Below, piece after piece: positions 56,303-64,000 of a stretch of 64,000 nucleotides of DNA. The DNA lies in contig NW_019775496.1 in the NCBI RefSeq assembly GCF_001039355.2, positions 181,678 through 245,677 on the forward strand, read 5' to 3'. The DNA is from Lingula anatina. Taxonomy: Eukaryota > Brachiopoda > Lingulata > Lingulida > Lingulidae. Every line of letters starts with the position of its first letter. Position 1 is the first letter of the stretch. Position numbers and translations under genes: made by a program. The notes under the pieces are model-generated. The model was not told where the DNA came from. It saw only the letters and a list, made by a program, of their open reading frames with translations, and made no database searches.

Positions 56303-56564
56303 GTTTCCAATTCCCATAGACACCATCAGTCTACGTAGATTGATCCAACTCTGTGGGTGGTCTCACTGAGTGCAATCAGCTTAAATGAATGAAAGGCCTC
56401 TACTTGGCATTGAGTGACATGTAGAATACAGAAATGCTGGTGATGATACCCAGACATTGGAAAAAAAGAGAATGTCCATTTTATTCAGTTAAGCTGACTG
56501 CACTTAACAAGATTCCCGGCCCACAGAGTTGGATCAATCTGATGGTGTCTGTGGGAGAGGGAAC
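56303..56564. mobile_element. palindromic MITE with TTCCCATAGACACCATC ends
   Basis: Arms CCCATAGACACCATCAG...GATCCAACTCTGTGGG and the inverted CCCACAGAGTTGGATCAATC...GATGGTGTCTGTGGG. Same family as 34391 and 49088. Confidence 0.75.
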
Positions 56565-57431
56565 TAAAGCTTGTCTTTTTTTCTCGTACTTTATCTTGAT
56601 CTTAATATCAGTAGAAACTTAATTAAAATTAAAAACAGAGTCAGACTTCAGCTTGGGGAGTGAAGCTAAAAATATAGCACTGTAACAGCTCTAGGATCCT
56701 ATAGCAGCCAGAGAAATAAAGAAGCTGCCTAAGGTGTTGCTTAATTTGGATCTGAAACACTAATCAGACAAATCCTTAACATTCAAAATTATACCTGACT
56801 TTATTTTATATCAAAGTGAAAGTAATTCTGAAATTAATTCATTACAACTGAAACACGCAATATCCACTTGTGTTACTTCCTCTGCATGTTTCTTAGCTCC
56901 ATCTGAATTGGGTTTTAGAAACCAGTTTGAAATGACAATTTTATTTTACACATGTCACTAAATGGGTGTGTGAATAATGCTACAGCTAGCATGGTATGAT
57001 TTAGCAGGAGAGCCAAAGTGTTTGTAAGTACAAAAATAATAGAAATTGAAGATTATAGGATAATTCTAATGAGACGGAAAGATAAAAAGCAACAAACTGT
57101 GAAAAAAAAAGAAAAGAATCAATACTATGATCTGCCAGTGCTTCAAATTAATCAGACAAATGCCATTACCAACACTGGCTAGTAATGTGAAATCAGATAC
57201 TAGCTGTCAGGCAATACTGCAAATTGAAATCTCCCATAAATTAAGGATGCATTAAGAGGTGTTTTTATAGTGGCAAATCAAGCACAAAAGTACCACCTCG
57301 ATCCACACTCGAAACAAGATTTATACCAATTCTGACACCCTCAATCCTTAGAAATGGGGAGAGTATCAAAAAGAGAGTTACACTATATGTACAATATACT
57401 GTATATAACTATTAACCTATTTATAACTTAT

Positions 57432-57450
57432 ATGTGTGTGTGTGTGTGTG
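57432..57450. repeat. (TG)n microsatellite
   Basis: About nine TG units. Confidence 0.85.
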
Positions 57451-60108
57451 CGTGTGCGAGTGACAGTGTCCATGATATTGGGTAACAACAATGGGACATG
57501 CCAACATGGCACGTACTGATCTTGTGAGCACGCTTTCCGTTAAGAATATGCAGCATAATTTTGCTTTATATTCATAAAGTTTGGAAATTGTAACATTAAA
57601 AATAAAACGATTATCAGGGAAGAGTACACTTAACTTCACAGAGTTGGGAAAACAAGCTACGATCCTGAATTGGCGGTTAAACAGTGCTGACATGAAGTCA
57701 TTTTTCGTGAGTTACATGCCAAAAAGTGGGCACCAGATATAGCTAATGTAATTAGTCCCATTTAGTATTCATGTGCCCGGGTCATTACGTCATCAGTGGA
57801 AATCTCCAATGTTTACGGTAAGTCCCTGGGCTGAATCTGAATGGGGAAATGAAGAGACGGCAGGTACAAATCAAGATGGAATAAAACTCATATCTCGGAT
57901 CCCCACCCCAAAGCCACCTTTATCATTTCAGATATGTTTTGCCTGCAGGACATCAAAAAACACTATTTTTCTTTTAGATCAATTAATGTGACTGTTATGA
58001 TCTGCATAAAAAGTCGAATCAAAGATGACATTTCAAATTACAGATTGTAATTGGATATCGTTAATCTTGGATGTGGCCCAAGAAATGGGGTTGATTTTCT
58101 CTTCACCAGAACCCACAATTATATTTCTGACAGTGGGAATATGATCCATATCATAATTTCATTACAGAAACAAAATTCACAGCAATCAATGTAAATGAGC
58201 AGGGTGTCTGTCATCATTTATTTAACTCATTCTCAGGAACGATCTCTGATCTAGGCCATGCAGATCAATATCTGCAATTAAGAGATCAAATGGCAGCCTG
58301 GCTATGCCTTTTTTATGGGCAATGTAATTCACATGGATAATTAACTCTTGTTGCAGATCTGAACCTAGTTTTTGGTAAAAATTGAGAATTTTAAAGGCAT
58401 TAATGGAGTTTCAGATCTAAAATTAGTTTTTGGATTAAAATTGGTAATTCCAAAGGCAAATATGGAGGTATGCAAAACACCCCAAACTCTATTACATGCA
58501 TATTTTCGAAACAAAAATATCCTTTGCAAGGGAGATGATCAAAGGGGGGGGTGGGGTGGGGGGGGGGGTGGAAAAGAATTGACCCAGTCCTTTCTAGATA
58601 CCTGGAACCCACCATTACTTAGTTTCACCTGGGAATAAATCCCAGGCAATGTGGAGAAAATGTCATGTCGACCATCAAATATTCCAGTCAAAAGCCGATG
58701 CCATTAATGCTAATTACTTGATGTAAGACAGCAGAAAGCAATTGTTCATCTTCACAATAGCAAACCAAGTATGGAATATGGAATTTGAAGCAGATTCAGC
58801 ACTTTAAAGGTTACTAATGCGATTTATGTTAGACCTCACTTGAGCAAAACCAAATCCTGGAAGTTTAAATTTATCAACAACTTTACCTAAATCTTGCATT
58901 ACTATACCCTACACAAAACTGCTGAGAAAATTACTAACAAAGATAACTGGGTCTTAAGATTAGAAATATGAATAGGGTTTTGGGTTTTGCATACCTTGTT
59001 GATGAAGTGTAGGAAATGTTTTGGAATTTCTGAGAAAATCACTTATTTTGCTTGGTCTATGAAGTTGAGTGTACGTGCCACTAAATAACCACATTTGGTT
59101 TGATAATACTAGAAGCCATATTTGCTTTGACAATGCCAAAATTGCTGTCATTTTCAAGCCATTTAACATTTGTACTAGGCAAAAATAGTGACCTTCAGAC
59201 CATCATCTGAGCCACACACTTCCCTGATAAACAATTAAGACAAGCAAAAACGACTTTCTCACTTCCACTAATAATTAACGCCCATGCCGAAAGCTGGCAC
59301 CTAAATAGCATCAATAATGCTAATAATAACTTGGAAGTTTTTTTCAATCATACACAACAGTAGACAAATGCCACCGAGGCCTAAAACACAGTAGATCATA
59401 AATCAACCTTCCAATTCTCGTTACAGAAATGTCATTTTTCTCTGCTCTCTAGGGCTTCTGGGTCAGCATGTCAGGACTAACTGAAAATATCAATTCTTTT
59501 TGTGACATTTCCCGAAACCAGTGGGAGGCATTTTGACTAGAACAACATAGTTTTCCCCTTGATAATATCTCCACAGCAAGATCAGAAACAATTTTTCAAA
59601 TCAGTCTGAGAGAAAAAATAATCAATTTTCACACAAAAAGGTACTTGCAAAGATCGAGAGAAAGTTTATTAACAAAATATCTGATATTTCCTGGAATAAA
59701 GCTCTATTTCTTTGAACAACACTGTTTCTGCCAGCTAGATAGGTCTCTAAACCAAATGTTATCAGCAGTAATTATTATCACTCCATTTGGGGAATGATAT
59801 TTTACAATTTAATCTTCACAGATAGAGAGAGAAATATTGTCATTTAGTCAATCATTTTCCCTGGCAATATCAATACTTAGACTCAGTCCAGATGGGAAGC
59901 ATTTTGCAATCAGAAAAGGCATAATTTAGCTTGCTCAAGCATACAGTGTTAAGTGTACAGCATGTTTATTTACTTATTTATTATTATTATTATCTTTATT
60001 TATTTTTATTTATTTATTTTTTAATCTAAAACATTGATTCAAGTTCATGAAAAGATATCAGTAAGTTTGAAATACTCAGTAGATGAGATTCATATAAGTC
60101 GTCATTAC

Positions 60109-60112
<4 letters not shown>

Positions 60113-60148
<36 letters not shown>

Positions 60149-60178
60149 GGAGATCATACGAGAGAGAGAGAGAGAGAT
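60113..60178. repeat. (GA)n microsatellite, interrupted
   Basis: Two GA tracts (about 60113-60142 and 60160-60178) separated by a short non-repeat segment. Confidence 0.9.
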
Positions 60179-61169
60179 CAAATCTACTGTGAACCCCAGC
60201 CATAATTGCTCAGAAGAGACTGAAACTTAGCCCAAGACATTAAAACCACATCTATATTGCATGATGCTTAATGGGTATAAAATGTGCTTAGAGCTCCTAA
60301 ATGATCCTGTAATCTTATTTCCCCCAATAAATCCGATTTATTTAAAAAAAATAAGTTTTCATCATTTTACTAATTCATTCTAATTCAATTTAAATGATTT
60401 AATTGATGGCATTATCAATTTCACTTCCCTGAGTTCAAAATTCTAAAATGTCAGACAATAAATAAATGATGGCATCCCAATGCTTTTTGAACACATAATT
60501 GCAGCTGTCATGTAAGACTACGGGGCTTTCATGGACATGCATTCACTTTATTACACATAAATTCACACTCCGATAGACCATATATCTTTTTTTTTTTGGT
60601 GAAGCAAACTTTTAGAAAAAAAGGACAGGTCTCTCATCAACTTAATTTTTCAAACAATTTGTTTTGAGAGTACTTGGATATCTACCCTAGGTTCTAGATT
60701 ACTGTATTGCCAGCTCAGTCTTGATTTCATATATAACCCATATCAGCAATACCGACTCACAGTAAAGCTTACACATGAAAAAGGTGTAGTGAGCAATTGC
60801 AAACTAACTTTAATGCCCTGACACTCAGGGTACTGTATATCCCTCTTTGTAGAAGTGTGCATGGGGCAAATTATTTTCTCTCAGCCAATAGTAAATTGAT
60901 TCCAGATGGACTTTATGTCCACGTTGCCTCGCAATGAGGAAGAGCTTCTTCGATTCTTTGCATATTTCATGTGAGCTTTTATCTTAGGAGAAAAATTCAG
61001 CAAACATCCATATATTGCAGTAACATAAGGGAAATATCTCACACTTTACTAGCTAGTGCTCTCATGTTTATTAGACCTATAAAATATAAAATATACTCTT
61101 GTTGTATGGGAATGAGTGTGGTTTCTTTAATTATGGGTAAATATAGAGAAATGCACAACATACATAAGT

Positions 61170-61342
61170 CTGGGGTAGCGCTAACACTCGCCAATTTAGC
61201 CAAATGCTAAAACTGACTTAAATTGGCTAAAGAAAAGGGGCTTGATTTGACATGTTTTAGCCAAATTATAACCATTTTGATAACAAATTGACAAAAATAT
61301 GGTGATTTGGCTAAGTGAAAAAAATTGCTAGCGCTACCCCAG
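61170..61342. mobile_element. CTGGGGTAGCGCTA-ended MITE, 173 bp, TSD TAAGT
   Basis: Ends CTGGGGTAGCGCTAAC and GCTAGCGCTACCCCAG, perfect 5-base duplication TAAGT on both sides. The interior is symmetrical (GCCAATTTAGCCAAA / GATTTGGCTAAG) and non-coding. Confidence 0.85.
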
Positions 61343-61992
61343 TAAGTACTTGGGCTGGTATATATTATTATACACATATATTTTTTTATTTTTTGGTTTA
61401 GCCAAATGGATAAATTTTCTACTTCAAATCAACATTTTTAAATAATCCATATTTGCCTTTGACAAATAAACAATCCTGGCAATTAAATGACATCTAAGGA
61501 TCTCACATAAATGAGCATAAAAAGAAATAATATCAAAATTAAACAAAAAAAAAACATCAAATCTTAATTCATCATAAAATACCTTCAGTCATCTGCGCTC
61601 TCATTTCTGTAATGCACACAATTAAGTAGCAAAGTCACAAAGTGCATCATGCACAGACATGGATGGATTTCAGATAATCAGACAAAAACGAATTGCAATT
61701 AATCTGAAGGTTGCATCTGAATATAATAATCGCATTTGTTCTTGTGCCTAGCAGGGAGCATGATCAGGGTCTCTGTATGACGTACATAGTAATATATCAG
61801 GCCTACTTCTGAAACATGGTGCACATTGCTGATGCCTAAAATGTTAAATTCATTCCGTAAGTTTGTGACAGCATTTCTTATGCAGATCTGAGAAATTAAA
61901 ACAGTTTAAATACCTTAATTCATGCAGATAATTCAAAGTAAAATATCTCATCCTGAACGGCACTCATGCTGAATTGCATAATTTTCACAGTC

Positions 61993-61993
61993 T

Positions 61994-62025
<32 letters not shown>
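61993..62025. repeat. (TG)n microsatellite
   Basis: About 16 TG units. Confidence 0.95.
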
Positions 62026-62031
<6 letters not shown>

Positions 62032-63117
62032 TTTGGTAATATATTTATTCCAACAGGCTCATTGGAAAGTAATTACTCTACAAATTTAAATGTCATAAAT
62101 CACCAAAATAAATTAATATGAAAGAACCTTTGAAGGCAGCATGATTTAACACCCAGGCTTTAATTTCCCACCCACAGTAATGCACAAAAGCTAGAATCTG
62201 TTTTTGAATTTCATTCAGCATGTGGGAAATTGAGCACTTTGAATAACTGCAAGCATTGCATAAAAATAATTTTGATGCTTTCTTCTCCTACATTCGTAAT
62301 AAAAAAGGGAAAAAATGCACTGTTTTAATTTCCTTTAGATGAATCTAAGTTTTGCCTGGGTTTGAAGCAGCTTATGTATTGGTGCATGCAATTTTGCCTT
62401 TAATTTTATCAGATTCACTGCATATCATGCATCCAGCTCTATGAGTCCAGAAAGTCATCGATGGTCGGAAACAAATTAAAATGGCTGCCATCCCCCTTGT
62501 TGGGTGGGTCCTAATTATCAGTTCGTATACACAATTGCTGGGATATCAACCCGAGATCAAAATATAATAATTATACAATTAAACATCTGTGTCTGTACAT
62601 ATAATAAAAATAAGTTAACATTACAGCTAGACCTAATTTTAAACCACTTACATAATCTTGCACTGTACTTTCTTGTTTGTGCGTCACAAAAGCATTATCT
62701 CCAACTGAGATAAGAAACTTCAATTTCAGCAGTTATGGGAAGATGTTATTGGGGGGGGGGGGACGTGAATAAACCTGCATCTAAGATTCTTGTTATGTCT
62801 AACTTCAGCGGTAGCGGTTTCTGAAGAACATGATAATGAGAAGTTTAAGACAACCTAACTAGGTATCGAGAGAGTTAATTTACCCTAGCTGGTTTATCGA
62901 ACGTATGTGAGCATGCAGTGCGTGATTGGTGTGTGAGTTTAAAAGGCAGTTCGTTCACTTCACAATGACCACGATTTCTGGCCATTTGATGTTGAGGCCT
63001 GCATTTAAAATCATGAATGAGCAAAGCTTAATAAAAAAATTATAACAACTTGGTGATCTACCGTATAAGCATTATGGGCTGTACGTTTCGCTGTTTGTAT
63101 CAGAGTTTAGATTCATA

Positions 63118-63250
63118 AGGGTGCATTCCCAAGAAAACTACTCATCTACATAGATTGACCCAACTTAGCCGGGATTCACTCTAAATTCAATCAGATTACC
63201 TGAATAACGCACCTCCTTAAGCAGCTAGGGGAAAATTAACTTCTGTGTGC
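63118..63250. mobile_element. half of a degenerate CATTCCCA palindromic element
   Basis: GTGCATTCCCAAG, TAGATTGACCCAACTTAGCC and GGGATTCACTCTAAATTCAA resemble one arm of the 34391 element; the other arm is not preserved. Confidence 0.4.
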
Positions 63251-64000
63251 ATTCGGATTCTAGAAGCTTTTTCGCTTTGTTTTGAGTGCAACCAAATGCA
63301 CATGAAAGCTAATCCTATCCCTTATCTGCCAAAGGAGGAATGTTATTCAGTTAATTAACATTCAGTGAGAGGCATGCTGAGCTGGAACAATCAATGTAGA
63401 ATGGCAGCTTCATTGGAAATGCATCCTACATGCAAATTTATCCTAAGTCTTCCATCACAAAAAAAAAAATTAATTAATTCAATAATATGTGCCAACTTAA
63501 GTTCTTTAATGTGTTTTTGAACAGCGCTTCATCTTCTTAAAATGATTATATACATGTAATTAATATTAATTCATAAGTTAGATCCATGATTGATGATGCT
63601 TAATGGTGGTTTTTATTGTTAATTAATGTTTCCTTTTCCAGAGCCAAATGTGTGCATCATTCTGCAATTTTTTAGCTTCCACTGTCAATAACAATTTTAA
63701 TTGTTAATAATATATTTAAATATAATATAGTGCAGCTTTGAAATTTCAACATAAAAGGTCTTATTTGCATCTGTTTAAAACAAACCATTCAAGTTTTCAT
63801 TGATAATTCATTTTCCTAAATATATCTAAAAGAATGAACAGTCATTTCTGATAACAAAACCAGATACCAAAATTATTCTCATCTTTTTTTATAACTGATA
63901 TAAATTTTCATATCATCTATGAATACATTCACCTATCCATTTGTTTGTCTGTTTATTTGTTTTGTTATCCAAACAGAATTTTAAACTGTCAAATTTAACA

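Larger units (their letters stand above)
56054..64000. other. presumed first intron of the cyclase gene; no exon recognised
   Basis: AT-rich sequence upstream of exon a on the minus strand. The missing M1 helices and N-terminus are not here. It contains only microsatellites, two or more transposon relics and a G run at about 62751-62761. Confidence 0.5.

Noticed and set aside
57720-57860. Possible further GGCCCCATTC-type element
   Set aside because: Only weak terminal resemblance (CTGAATCTGAATGGGG and AGTCCCATTTAG) and no supporting inner symmetry.
1-64000. CRISPR arrays, bacterial operons or phage genes
   Set aside because: Repeats are microsatellites, minisatellites and transposons; genes have spliceosomal introns and the tRNA has a Pol III terminator.

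Overview
This window reads as nuclear DNA from a heterozygous invertebrate animal, probably marine. The evidence is spliceosomal GT-AG genes with many small phased exons, an intron-rich membrane adenylyl cyclase, a Pol III tRNA gene, abundant (GA)n/(AC)n microsatellites and many short palindromic transposons. The species cannot be fixed from the sequence. Several assembly seams are visible: single N's at 7530, 24544 and 32427, and N runs at 20173-20390 and 41187-41264.

1-10.5 kb: a cluster of genes resembling vertebrate SHFL (Shiftless, C19orf66/RyDEN), an RNA-binding zinc-ribbon antiviral factor that blocks programmed -1 ribosomal frameshifting. A minus-strand copy (1745-5591) and a plus-strand copy (7653-10408) lie head to head. 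A third, fragmentary plus-strand copy is at 760-1653. Both main copies have the same seven-exon layout, and each carries a different lesion. The minus copy has stop codons in the first exon. The plus copy has a one-base insertion in exon 6 and a shortened Cys pair in exon 5. The spacer holds a 5'-truncated LINE fragment.

10.5-23.5 kb: a tRNA-Ser(GCT) gene on the minus strand (11259-11340). A large minus-strand exon (12803-14963) encodes a leucine-rich-repeat single-pass membrane protein with a tyrosine-rich tail. A 1.28-kb non-autonomous transposon (17513-18788) and otherwise unassigned AT-rich DNA follow.

23.5-56.1 kb: one minus-strand gene for a type 5/6-like transmembrane adenylyl cyclase. 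It runs from the end of the first membrane domain through C1a, C1b, M2 and C2a to the stop codon. Eighteen exons join in phase into about 873 residues. The exon carrying the N-terminus and most of M1 is not in the window. The block holding twelve of these exons occurs twice in tandem (24545-32426 and 32428-40385), differing by scattered substitutions, indels and one transposon insertion. This is best read as two uncollapsed haplotypes. A further 1.56-kb piece (41265-42825) matches 39626-41186 without any difference I noticed and lies just across an N gap, so it is an unmerged contig overlap.

56.1-64 kb: AT-rich DNA with no recognised exon, presumably the first intron of the cyclase gene.

The repeats are informative. 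Three short inverted-repeat families (CAGGCCCGTAGCC, CAGGGGCGGAT and CTGGGGTAGCGCTA ends) have 5-bp target duplications. Another group with GGCCCCATTC ends includes a copy flanked by TTA, as in PIF/Harbinger elements. Two intronic minisatellites change copy number between the two cyclase haplotypes.
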